Made by a program: the position numbers and the translations under genes | The notes under the pieces: model-generated | Database searches by the model: none | Told to the model about the DNA's origin: nothing | The model's input: the letters and a program-made list of their open reading frames with translations, nothing else | Shown: piece by piece, positions 27,440 to 35,820 of the stretch | Layout: each line of letters begins with the position of its first letter | Numbering within the stretch: the stretch's first letter is position 1 | Source: Natrinema hispanicum | GTDB taxonomy: Archaea; Halobacteriota; Halobacteria; Halobacteriales; Natrialbaceae | Assembly (NCBI RefSeq): GCF_900111485.1 | Contig: NZ_FOIC01000001.1 | Location: forward strand, 186,001-250,000 | Direction: 5' to 3' | DNA: 64,000 bases

Positions 27440-28581
27440 CTATGGAATTTACCGACCGTGTAACCCGAGTCGAACCGTCCGCGACGCTTGCTATCTCCGC
27501 GCTCGCAACCGAACTCGAGGCCGAAGGCGCAGACGTCGTCGACCTCTCCGTCGGCGAACCCGACTTCCCCACGCCCGAGAACATCGTCGAGGCCGGCAAG
27601 GACGCGATGGATGCCGGCCACACCGGCTACACGACTTCCGCCGGTATCCTCGAACTGCGCGAGGCCATCGCCGACAAACTCGCCGACGACGGCTTAGAGC
27701 ACACCGCCGACGAGATCATCGTCACACCCGGCGCGAAACAGGCTCTCTACGAGATCGTCCAGGCACTCATCGAAGACGGTGACGAGGTCGTCCTGCTCGA
27801 CCCCGCATGGGTCTCCTACGAGGCGATGGTCAAGATGGCCGGCGGCGAGTTGACCCGCGTCGACCTCTCTGACTCGGACTTCCAGCTCGAGCCCGCCCTC
27901 GACGACCTCGAGGCCGCAGTTTCGGACGACACCGAACTACTCGTCGTCAACTCCCCGTCGAACCCCACCGGCGCGGTCTACTCCGACGCCGCGCTCGAGG
28001 GCGTCCGCGATCTCGCCGTCGAACACGACATCACCGTCATCTCCGACGAGATTTACAAGGAGATCACCTACGGTGTCGAACCGACCAGCCTCGGCACGCT
28101 CGAGGGCATGGCCGACCGCACCGTCACCGTCAACGGCTTCTCGAAGGCCTACTCGATGACCGGCTGGCGGCTCGGCTACTTCGCCGGTCCAGAGGATCTG
28201 ATCGACCAGGCCGGCAAACTCCACAGCCACTCCGTCTCCTCGGCCGTGAACTTCGTCCAGCACGCCGGCCTCGAAGCGCTCGAGACCGAGGACGCCGTCG
28301 ACGAAATGGTCGCAGCCTTCGAAGAACGCCGCGACCTCGTCATCGATCTGCTCGACGAACACGACGTCGATGTCGCCGTCCCGGAGGGTGCGTTCTACAT
28401 GATGCTCCCCGTAGACGACGACGATCAGGCCTGGTGTGAAGGCGCGATCGAAGACGCCCACGTCGCGACCGTGCCCGGCAGCGCCTTTGGCACCCCCGGC
28501 TACGCGCGGATCTCGTATGCAGCGAGCGAAGAGCGACTCGAGGAAGGCATCGAGCGACTGGCCGAGGAAGGCTACCTGTAA
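27436..28581 (+). CDS. Class I pyridoxal-phosphate aminotransferase (aspartate aminotransferase-like)
   Basis: This fold-type I PLP enzyme has 381 residues. Features include SVGEPDFPTPENIVEAG, the glycine-rich GAKQALYEIV PLP-phosphate region, NSPSNPTGAVYSD, ISDEIYKEITY with the Asp and Tyr that contact the cofactor, and the Lys of VNGFSKAYSMTGWRLGYF. Such enzymes usually transaminate aspartate or aromatic amino acids, but substrate is not readable here. The 4-bp overlap with ribH shows co-transcription; any functional link is unclear. The start may also be ATG at 27442 (MEFTDRV). Confidence 0.92.
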   Translation: MTMEFTDRVTRVEPSATLAISALATELEAEGADVVDLSVGEPDFPTPENIVEAGKDAMDAGHTGYTTSAGILELREAIADKLADDGLEHTADEIIVTPGAKQALYEIVQALIEDGDEVVLLDPAWVSYEAMVKMAGGELTRVDLSDSDFQLEPALDDLEAAVSDDTELLVVNSPSNPTGAVYSDAALEGVRDLAVEHDITVISDEIYKEITYGVEPTSLGTLEGMADRTVTVNGFSKAYSMTGWRLGYFAGPEDLIDQAGKLHSHSVSSAVNFVQHAGLEALETEDAVDEMVAAFEERRDLVIDLLDEHDVDVAVPEGAFYMMLPVDDDDQAWCEGAIEDAHVATVPGSAFGTPGYARISYAASEERLEEGIERLAEEGYL

Positions 28582-28635
28582 GCCGGCTCCGTCGCGAGCA
28601 GCTTTTCCGTTGCCGAATCGGGTTCCCTGAATAGA

Positions 28636-28654
28636 CTCGAGCGCGTCGCTCGAG
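28636..28654. repeat. Perfect 3-nt-loop palindrome
   Basis: CTCGAGCG-CGT-CGCTCGAG lies in the 137-bp gap after the aminotransferase gene. It could be its terminator hairpin or a member of the same palindrome class seen elsewhere in this window. Confidence 0.6.
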
Positions 28655-28688
28655 GCCGTTCGGATCACTTTCACTGCGGTTGGCTAGT

Positions 28689-28722
28689 GTTTATTTCCCC
28701 ATAACTACGACGATAGTTATGG
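28689..28722 (+). promoter_or_regulatory. TATA box and start-codon inverted repeat of the HNH gene
   Basis: GTTTATTT (28689-28696) lies about 26 bp upstream of the ATG at 28719. A perfect inverted repeat follows, with arms CCATAACTA (28699-28707) and TAGTTATGG (28714-28722) around CGACGA. The right arm contains the start codon, so a bound protein would block the transcription start, or the mRNA would fold over the ATG. Confidence 0.6.
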
Positions 28723-29468
28723 ACTGTCCGACCTGTGGGAAGTCCCTGAACACCGAACAGGGAATGCGCCAGCATCATACCAAAGTCCACGGTGAGCCAC
28801 TCCCCAATCGAACCTGTACGGGCTGTGGAGTCGAGTTCTACGACCCGAAAGCACGACGCGAGTTCTGCGACGACTGTAATCCAAACGGTGGAGAACACAA
28901 CGGAAACTGGAAAGACGCGAAAGAAACCGGGACGTGCAATCGCTGTGGAGCGACGCTCGACTACTATCCCTCGGACAAGCCAGGTATGTACTGTCCAGAA
29001 TGCGTCGAGAGTGCCCGCGGAGTGGTACCGGGAAATCCGTCGGAGAAAGGTGAGCGGGTCATCGTCGGCTGCGAAGCCTGCGATGCCGAACTCGAGGCTC
29101 GGCCGGCGCGACTCGAGAAGCAGAAACGAGGCGTCTTCTGTACGCTCGAGTGCTACGGTGACTGGTTATCAGAGAACGTCGTCGGACCGGATCACCATCA
29201 GTGGGAAGGCGGATCGATCGACTACGGCCAGCGCTGGTGGCGGGTGCGACGGCAGGCCCTTGAGCGTGACGACTACGAGTGTCAACACTGCGGGACGAGT
29301 GCCGAAGAACTGGGCCGGAATCCCGACGTGCATCATCGCCGGCCAGTGCGGTCGTTCGAGCGGCCCGAAGCTGCACACACGATGGACAACGTGATAACGC
29401 TCTGTCGGAGCTGTCATCGCCATGCCGAAGCGGGGACGATCACACTTCCGTCTCACGACGAAAAGTAA
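28719..29468 (+). CDS. HNH endonuclease with N-terminal C2H2 zinc finger and further zinc knuckles
   Basis: The 249-residue protein begins with a classical C2H2 finger (Cys3, Cys6, His19 or 20, His24). More CxxC pairs follow (33/36, 50/53, 73/76, 92/95, 118/121, 141/145), like zinc beads. The C-terminus carries an HNH nuclease: Cys188-X2-Cys191, His205-His206, Asn224, and Cys229-X2-Cys232-His233. Such standalone HNH proteins are frequent in haloarchaea and are often linked to mobile or defence DNA, but no element boundary is seen. The start MDCPTCGKS is set by the TATA box 26 bp upstream. The inverted repeat over the start suggests autoregulation (inference). Confidence 0.85.
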   Translation: MDCPTCGKSLNTEQGMRQHHTKVHGEPLPNRTCTGCGVEFYDPKARREFCDDCNPNGGEHNGNWKDAKETGTCNRCGATLDYYPSDKPGMYCPECVESARGVVPGNPSEKGERVIVGCEACDAELEARPARLEKQKRGVFCTLECYGDWLSENVVGPDHHQWEGGSIDYGQRWWRVRRQALERDDYECQHCGTSAEELGRNPDVHHRRPVRSFERPEAAHTMDNVITLCRSCHRHAEAGTITLPSHDEK

Positions 29469-29513
29469 CACTATTGTGCGATGGCGGTCTATCCATCGAG
29501 TGACGTTCCGTGG

Positions 29514-29563
29514 AGTCCCGTGGTGGCGAGTAAATCCGGAGGATTTACGAGGTACACGGGACT
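29514..29563. repeat. Nested hairpin with a tRNA-acceptor-like arm upstream of tRNA-Gln
   Basis: Outer arms AGTCCCGTG (29514-29522) and CACGGGACT (29555-29563) match the acceptor strands of the tRNA-Gln that follows. Inside is a perfect hairpin GTAAATCC-GGA-GGATTTAC (29530-29548). It may be a decayed partial tRNA copy or a palindromic element. Confidence 0.6.
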
Positions 29564-29578
29564 TTGATCGGAGTGAGA

Positions 29579-29682
29579 AGTCCCGTGGTGTAGTGGCCAA
29601 TCATATGGGCCTTTGGACGTGTTTCGGTTCAGTCCGTCACGGAAGCAAGCCCATGACGGCAGTTCGAATCTGCCCGGGACTA
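29579..29682 (+). tRNA. tRNA-Gln (anticodon TTG) with a 31-nt intron
   Basis: The acceptor strands AGTCCCG (29579-29585) and CGGGACT (29675-29681) pair perfectly, with discriminator A at 29682. The D-arm stem is GTG/CAT, the anticodon stem TGGGC/GCCCA encloses loop C-T-TTG-G-A, and the T-arm stem GGCAG/CTGCC encloses TTCGAAT. An intron at 29617-29647, after position 37, must be removed to form the anticodon stem, and its site is the canonical one. A 31-nt intron in tRNA-Gln(UUG) is known from Haloferax volcanii, which I recall but cannot check here. CCA is not encoded. Confidence 0.88.
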
Positions 29683-29843
29683 TCATACTATTCCTTACAC
29701 TTTTCGCCCAGAGAGCTATTGGTATGAGCTACCGCTGTGATATCCGCCAATAGAACACAGCCCTCACACAGATAGCCCCTGAATACCCGCGACCTCGTCC
29801 TAACAACTCCATAGTAATCCCTGCGTCCTCGAGAGCCCATGCT

Positions 29844-31181
29844 ATGTTCGGAACGAGCGGTATCCGCGGCACTGTCGGCGAAGCAGTAACAGCCGAACTC
29901 GCGCTCTCGATTGGGCGCGCCGTCGCGTCCGACGGCTACGAGCGGGTCGTCGTGGGACGAGACGCTCGAGAGAGCGGCGCGGTCCTGACCGATACAGTGA
30001 CCGCCGGACTGCGAGAATGTGGCGCAGACGTGCTCGAGGCCGGTGTCGCACCAACACCGACGATCGCCAGAGCGGTCCCGCGAACGAACGCGGATGCAGG
30101 CATCGTCGTCACGGCCTCGCACAATCCCGCACCGGATAACGGGCTCAAACTCTGGTCGGCCTCGGGCAAGGCCTTCGATCCCGAGCAACTCGAGGCGATC
30201 ACCGCTCGCATCGAAGGCGACGAGTACGACCTCCGTCCGTGGGACGGACACGGCTCGCGCGAGCCGGTCCCGGATGCGACCGATCGCCACGCGGCGGCAT
30301 TGTGCGAGTCTGTTTCGATCGACGAGCCGCCGAGTGTCGCCGTCGACATTGGGAACGGCACCGGTGCGATCACCGCCCGCGTGCTCTCGGAGGTCGGCTG
30401 TGACGTCGTGACGCTGAACGGACAGCGAGACGGACGCTTTCCCGGTCGGCCGAGCGAGCCGACACGAGAGACGCTCGGCGACCTCTCGGCACTCGTCGAG
30501 GCGACCGACGCGGCGGTGGGGATCGCCCATGATGGCGACGCCGATCGGATGCTCGCCGTCGACGAGACCGGTTCTTTCGTGCCGAAAGATGCCCTCCTCG
30601 CCCTGTTCGCACGTGAGGCTGCGACCGATGGCGACGTGATCGCTGCGCCGATCGATACGAGCATGGCTGTCGACGACGCGCTGGCGACGGTCGGCGCGTC
30701 GGTGAGCCGAACGCGGGTCGGTGACGGCTTCGTGGCCGACCGCGCCACACAGCCGGACGTCGTCTTCGGCGGGGAGCCCAGCGGGGCGTGGATCTGGCCG
30801 GACGAGACGCTGTGTCCGGACGGCCCGCTTGCCGCGTGTAAACTCGTCGAACTCATTGCCGACCGCGGGGTGCTGTCCGATCTCGTCGCGGAGATCGAGA
30901 CGTACCCCATCCGCCGCACGTCGGTCAAACTCGAGGACAAAGAGGCCGTGATGAACCGAGTCCGAGAGCGCGTCCGCAAGCGCTACGACGACATTGAGAC
31001 GCTCGACGGCGTCTACGTCGATGTCGGCGACGGCTGGTTCCTCCTGCGTCCGAGCGGCACCGAGCCGGTCATCCGCCTTACGGCCGAAGCGCGAGACGAG
31101 TTTCGGGCCGAGCAACTGGAAGCAGATGCCGTTGGGCTCCTCGAGAACGTGCTCGAAACGATGTCGGGCATTCGCCCGTGA
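29844..31181 (+). CDS. Phosphohexomutase, GlmM-like (phosphoglucosamine/phosphomannomutase family)
   Basis: This enzyme interconverts hexose or hexosamine 6- and 1-phosphates. Its 445 residues show the N-terminal MFGTSGIRG, the phosphoserine loop TASHNPAPDNG with Ser92, the metal loop DGDADR (230-235), the sugar-binding GEPSG, and the phosphate-binding RPSGTEPVIRL near the C-terminus. The GlmM assignment is supported by GlmS within the same region and by FGTSGIRG, although the archaeal family also contains phosphomannomutases. Its place at the left edge of the glycan locus fits supply of activated amino sugars. Confidence 0.87.
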   Translation: MFGTSGIRGTVGEAVTAELALSIGRAVASDGYERVVVGRDARESGAVLTDTVTAGLRECGADVLEAGVAPTPTIARAVPRTNADAGIVVTASHNPAPDNGLKLWSASGKAFDPEQLEAITARIEGDEYDLRPWDGHGSREPVPDATDRHAAALCESVSIDEPPSVAVDIGNGTGAITARVLSEVGCDVVTLNGQRDGRFPGRPSEPTRETLGDLSALVEATDAAVGIAHDGDADRMLAVDETGSFVPKDALLALFAREAATDGDVIAAPIDTSMAVDDALATVGASVSRTRVGDGFVADRATQPDVVFGGEPSGAWIWPDETLCPDGPLAACKLVELIADRGVLSDLVAEIETYPIRRTSVKLEDKEAVMNRVRERVRKRYDDIETLDGVYVDVGDGWFLLRPSGTEPVIRLTAEARDEFRAEQLEADAVGLLENVLETMSGIRP

Positions 31182-31352
31182 CCGGTGCCACAAATCTAGC
31201 AGACCGCCAGAATTCGGGCGGTGTGGTGGGTTTAACGTCTCGATAATGAAGTATCCCGTCTCCATCGATAGGCGTAGAGACGTGGTGCAACGAACAACGC
31301 CGCTGCCGTGGGCTGTCGGCTGCGGTCGAACGAACACATTGAGTAGTAAAGG

Positions 31353-33032
31353 ATGACTCGGACGTTTCGCCGTGACGACACGACATCGACTGGGGGTACG
31401 AACGAATCGAACGGGCTGGACACGCTGCTGATCGGGATCGATGCGGGGTGTCTGCCGGTTTTCGAACGGTTATTCAAAGCAAACCGAATTCCGACCATCG
31501 AGCGGCTCTGTTCGGAGGGGGTCGCCGCGCCGCTCGAGTCGCAGATCCCACCATGGACGCCGAGCGCGTGGCCATCGATTTATACCGGGGTTAACCCCGG
31601 GAAACACGGTGTGGTCGGCTTTGTCGGCTACGACGGCTACGACTGGCACGTGGCGAGCAACGACGATGTCCACGAGCATTCGCTGTGGACGCTGCTGGAT
31701 CACCATGACCGCTCGAGCGTCATCGTCAACGCACCAGTGACGCATCCACCCGACGAGTTCGACGGGGCGGTGATCCCCGGCTTCCTCGGGCCCGAGGACC
31801 CGCCGTGTCACCCCGCCGGACTCTTAGACGAGGTCCGCGACGCGATCGGGGAGTATCGCGTCTACCCGAGCTACACACGAGACGACGACTCGCTGTCCGA
31901 CAGTGCGAAGATCGACGAGTATCAGAACCTCGTTCGGATGCGCGGCCAAGCGTTTCGCTACCTCGTCGGCGAGTTCGAGCCGGACTTCGGCTTCGTCCAG
32001 TTCCAGAAGACGGATACGGTCTTCCACGAGTTCAGCGGCAAGCAACGACACGTCGACCGCGTCTACGAAGCGACCGACGAACAGATCGGAAAGATTCTCG
32101 AGGACTGCGATCCCGACCGCGTCTTCCTCGTGAGCGATCACGGCATGGGACAGTACGACGGGTACGAGTTCCGGGTCAACGAGTACCTCCGCGATATGGG
32201 CTACCTCGAGACGACGACCGGCGGCAAGGGGATGCCGTCGTGGACACCGATGCGCAGACGGCTCCGCGAAGGCGAAGAGTACGACACCTGGGAGCCCGGC
32301 GTCGCTGCACGCGCAGCGTCGGTTGCCGCCCGATTCGGCATCACCGCCCGTCGCATCAGGACCGCGCTCGAGCGGGTCGGACTGGCCGAGCTCGCCATCG
32401 AGTATGCACCGAGCGGCATCTCCCGGACGGCCAACGAGCAGGTCGACTTCGCCGAGTCGGAGGCCTACGTCCGTGCACGGACCGAACTCGGCGTTCGAAT
32501 CAACCTCGAAGGGCGGGAACCGAACGGTATCATTCCACCGGAAGAGTACGAGGAACTCCGCGAGAACCTCATCCGGGCGCTTCAGGCGATCGAAACACCC
32601 GATGGCGAGCCGTTCTTCGAGACGGTCGCGCCGCGCGAGCAGTACTTCCACGGTGACGAACTCGAGGAGACGGTCGACATCGTCACGATCCCTGCTGGCT
32701 TCGATCACATGCTCTCCGAGCAGCTGGGCGAGGGCAACTACTTCAGCCCGGCCGAACCGTGGAATCATAAACTCGACGGGGTCTTCATCGCCGCGGGTGA
32801 GGGAATCGACGAGACCGCCGCGCTCGAACGGACCCACCTCTTCGATGTCGCGCCGACGGTCATGGCCGCGATGGGCGTTCCCTACAGTGACCGCATGGAC
32901 GGCAGCGTCGTTCCCGTCGTCGACCCGATCGAACCGACGTCCTATCCCGAGTACGACACGCACGACGGTAAACGACCGGCGACGGACGAGGCGGTCACCG
33001 ATCGGCTGGCCGATCTAGGTTACATGAACTGA
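31353..33032 (+). CDS. Alkaline-phosphatase-superfamily phosphodiesterase (type I nucleotide pyrophosphatase/phosphodiesterase-like)
   Basis: This 559-residue cytoplasmic metalloenzyme has the first metal loop LLIGIDAGCLPVF, the nucleophile region PPWTPSAWPSIYTG, GKHGVVGF, and VSDHGMGQYDG with the second Asp-His pair. A further His lies in PAGFDHML near residue 450. It hydrolyses phosphomono- or diesters; relatives in glycan clusters can transfer or remove phosphate groups on sugars or lipid carriers (inference). No signal peptide is visible. Codon bias matches the rest of the locus. Confidence 0.85.
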   Translation: MTRTFRRDDTTSTGGTNESNGLDTLLIGIDAGCLPVFERLFKANRIPTIERLCSEGVAAPLESQIPPWTPSAWPSIYTGVNPGKHGVVGFVGYDGYDWHVASNDDVHEHSLWTLLDHHDRSSVIVNAPVTHPPDEFDGAVIPGFLGPEDPPCHPAGLLDEVRDAIGEYRVYPSYTRDDDSLSDSAKIDEYQNLVRMRGQAFRYLVGEFEPDFGFVQFQKTDTVFHEFSGKQRHVDRVYEATDEQIGKILEDCDPDRVFLVSDHGMGQYDGYEFRVNEYLRDMGYLETTTGGKGMPSWTPMRRRLREGEEYDTWEPGVAARAASVAARFGITARRIRTALERVGLAELAIEYAPSGISRTANEQVDFAESEAYVRARTELGVRINLEGREPNGIIPPEEYEELRENLIRALQAIETPDGEPFFETVAPREQYFHGDELEETVDIVTIPAGFDHMLSEQLGEGNYFSPAEPWNHKLDGVFIAAGEGIDETAALERTHLFDVAPTVMAAMGVPYSDRMDGSVVPVVDPIEPTSYPEYDTHDGKRPATDEAVTDRLADLGYMN

Positions 33033-33131
33033 CCGCCCTCACAGGACGGTTTCGAGTCGCTGCAACTCGCTTACCCGCGGTATAAGTATGGGCCACTGGT
33101 CCCGACGACGGAGTACGACACCGATATCTCA

Positions 33132-33794
33132 ATGGGATTTATTGCAGAAATCCATCTCAGCCACGACAGCCTTCCATTGGTCCCGACGATAGAACGCTGT
33201 TCCGGCGTGACGCTCAGATACGAGTACGGGACGACGACCGATGCGCAACGCCAACAGTTCGTCTCGGCGTTCAGCGACGCGGATACAGCACTCGAGGCGG
33301 CGATGGACGCCGACCCGACCGTTTCGAACCCGACACGTGTCGCCGTCTTCGAGAACCGAACGATCTATCGCGTCGACGTCGAGACGCCCCTCGAGATCGT
33401 TCCTGACTGCTGTGTCGAGAACGGGGTGTTCGCCTTCACGATCACGAGTGGCGACGGTGGGTGGATCACACGGGTCCACGTCCCCAATCGCGACGCATTG
33501 TCGGCGTTTCGAGCACACTGTCGCGCTCACGGCGTCTCGTTTCGGGTGAACCGACTGTACGACTCATCAGCGTCCGACGAGCAGACGTATTTCCTCACAG
33601 AACGCCAGCACGAGGTGCTCACAATGGCCTACTTCGCCGGCTACTTCGACGTGCCACGCGGAGCCACACAGGACGACCTCGCCGATCGACTCGGCATCTC
33701 GGATTCCGCGGTTTCCCAGCGACTTCGCCACGCCGTCTCCGAACTGATCGCCGCCACGCTCGAGAGCGATCGAATGCCCGAGGAATGTCGATAA
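33132..33794 (+). CDS. HTH_10 (bacterio-opsin-activator-like) transcriptional regulator
   Basis: This 220-residue protein has an N-terminal beta-rich sensor-like region and a C-terminal HTH_10 domain (about 150-210: LTERQHEVLTMAYFAGYFDVPRGATQDDLADRLGISDSAVSQRLRHAV). That domain is the haloarchaeal winged helix of Bat-type regulators. A TATA-like GGTATAAGTA lies about 50 bp upstream. It lies between the phosphodiesterase and the secreted beta-helix gene, so it is a candidate regulator of the locus. Confidence 0.88.
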   Translation: MGFIAEIHLSHDSLPLVPTIERCSGVTLRYEYGTTTDAQRQQFVSAFSDADTALEAAMDADPTVSNPTRVAVFENRTIYRVDVETPLEIVPDCCVENGVFAFTITSGDGGWITRVHVPNRDALSAFRAHCRAHGVSFRVNRLYDSSASDEQTYFLTERQHEVLTMAYFAGYFDVPRGATQDDLADRLGISDSAVSQRLRHAVSELIAATLESDRMPEECR

Positions 33795-34054
33795 CGAGAC
33801 GGATGATCAGGAGCCGATCGCCACGATGGTCCGTCGCGAGAGCAGTGATTACCGAGGTGATAAACGAGAAGTTGACGCGTGAGAATTTCCTCGTTCTCGC
33901 CGCTGGATCGGCGAATTGTAACACGTGCAACCGTTTCAACAATCGAATCGCTTCGGCTGACTCGAGTGCGACGGCCGACTCTCGAACTTAAAAACTTGCT
34001 ATCCGAATCCATAGCTACTGGACCCCGTCATTACTCACAACGACTTGTATTTCA

Positions 34055-35692
34055 ATGTCGGATGGACGTGATCTGCAGCGCTTGAATCGTGACGCTTCTC
34101 GTGATTCTCACTCGACCGAGGGGGAGGCCGGTCGACCATCGATCGACGGATCGAGCTCACGGTCGAGGAGGGGGTTCCTGCGAAAAACCGTGGCGGCGTG
34201 TGCCGCCGGACTCGGCTTGACGTCGACTGCCGCCGCATCGGACCCGTACGACCACTACGACGACGAGTACGCGACCGTCGTAGACGTGACCGAGGCCGGC
34301 GCGGACGATACCGGTACTGAATCGATCACGCCCGTGCTCGAGGACCTCCGCAGTGACGACACGCTGCTCGTGTTTCCCGAGGGAGAGTACTTCATGGACG
34401 AGCAGTTTCGATTCACGGGCTTCGACAACTTCGGCGTCGTCGGCGAGAACGCGACGCTTATTCCGGCGGACTTCCACGAGTTCGACGGGCCGCAGTATCG
34501 GCTGTTCCGCCTCGGTGTCTCGTACAGCCCCGGGGGCCACCTCCGCTTCGAAGGCTTCGACGTCGACCAGTCGGCACCCGACACGGGGATCCGGACGATC
34601 GAAGCCTCCGCCGACCGACTCGAGGTCCGCGACGTGACGATCGACGGCTTCCACGACAGCGGGACGTGGGGGCCGGGCATGTTCAACGTCACCGATCCCG
34701 ACGGCTACGGGATTGTCGAACGGTTCCGAGCGCCGGACGGCGGTGCGTGGGTCGACAATACGCCGAACGCCGGCAACCGCTGGCGTGGCCCGATCGGTAT
34801 CGAAGCGAACCAGAACGTGGGAACGCTCGAGTTCAGACACTGCTGGCTCGGCGGCTTTCCGAACAACGGCCTCTACGCGGCGGGTGGCAAGGGGACGATC
34901 ATCGTCCACGGTGGCTGGTTCTACAACAGCAACGGCGCGAACGTGCGTGTCGGTGGCCAGGGAAGCGAAATTCGGTGGCCGACTGTCGAAGTCGACGCGA
35001 CGCGGCCGGCGGATAGAGCCCAGCGTGGGATCCGGATCGAAAACGGTCGTGATATCGAGATCTACGGGGCCGCTATCGAGATCACCTCGCCGATGCCGAC
35101 GAGTCACGCGATTTCGGTGATGAACAACTGCGAAAGTGCCCGGATCGCCAATACGCGCCTGGATATCCGAGGGTCGGACATCAACCACGGAATCGTCCTC
35201 TCGCCCGAGTGCGGCGAGACGACGATCGTCGAGACGGATATCACCCACGAAACCGCCGGCGGCTATCCGCTCTGGATTCGAGAGAGCGATCGGACCGAGC
35301 AGATACTCGCCGAGCAGCTGACGATCTCGGGGCAGGCAGGCGACGGTGGCGGCTTCCGCGACGGGATTCGGTGTGAGCGGGACAACTGCCGCTTCAGCTA
35401 CGTCGATGTCATACAGCAGGGCCGAGACGGGACGGACCGGAACGCCATCGTCAACACAGGTACGGATCTGACGGTCTACCAGAGCGAACTGCGAGCCAGT
35501 CAGCATCCGTTCATCGACCTCGGTTCCAACGCACTCGTTCGTGACTCGGTACTCGAGTCGTCGGGTGACGAGGAAGCCGTCTGCCTCTACGATTCGTCGA
35601 CGAGCCCGGCGTTCAAGAAGAACCGACTGGTCGACGGAATCCGTGACCTCGGGGCGAGTGACGTCACGACCTGGGAGAACACGTACTCGTAA
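34055..35692 (+). CDS. Tat-exported right-handed beta-helix protein (pectate-lyase-like fold)
   Basis: This 545-residue protein has a Tat motif (SRRGFLRKT) after a 30-residue charged leader. The signal region ends near AAASDPYDHY. The mature part shows repeated short beta strands ended by Asn/Gly (VGENATLIP, EVRDVTIDGFHDS, IHGGWFYNSNGANVRVGG, IANTRLDIRG, TTIVETDITH, TVYQSELRAS) typical of a parallel beta-helix. The fold often binds or cuts polysaccharides; no catalytic triad was identified. Its place next to the flippase suggests action on the exported glycan (inference). Confidence 0.8.
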   Translation: MSDGRDLQRLNRDASRDSHSTEGEAGRPSIDGSSSRSRRGFLRKTVAACAAGLGLTSTAAASDPYDHYDDEYATVVDVTEAGADDTGTESITPVLEDLRSDDTLLVFPEGEYFMDEQFRFTGFDNFGVVGENATLIPADFHEFDGPQYRLFRLGVSYSPGGHLRFEGFDVDQSAPDTGIRTIEASADRLEVRDVTIDGFHDSGTWGPGMFNVTDPDGYGIVERFRAPDGGAWVDNTPNAGNRWRGPIGIEANQNVGTLEFRHCWLGGFPNNGLYAAGGKGTIIVHGGWFYNSNGANVRVGGQGSEIRWPTVEVDATRPADRAQRGIRIENGRDIEIYGAAIEITSPMPTSHAISVMNNCESARIANTRLDIRGSDINHGIVLSPECGETTIVETDITHETAGGYPLWIRESDRTEQILAEQLTISGQAGDGGGFRDGIRCERDNCRFSYVDVIQQGRDGTDRNAIVNTGTDLTVYQSELRASQHPFIDLGSNALVRDSVLESSGDEEAVCLYDSSTSPAFKKNRLVDGIRDLGASDVTTWENTYS

Positions 35693-35820
35693 CCGCGTCT
35701 CGACCCGTTTAACCCCCGTATAATAACGCCACACAGTCGCCACTGTCTCGCCACAGTGAGTACGTCGGATCGTGAGCGATCGTCGTCGATGGCGGCTGTC
35801 GATTGTCACAGGGTGAAACC

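Noticed and set aside
28719-29682. An integrated mobile element between the HNH gene and tRNA-Gln
   Set aside because: An HNH gene next to a tRNA and a partial acceptor repeat suggested integration, but there is no integrase and no matching direct repeat at the other side.
34157-35809. Open frame of 550 codons on the minus strand
   Set aside because: It is the mirror of the secreted beta-helix gene, which has a Tat signal and repeats on the other strand.
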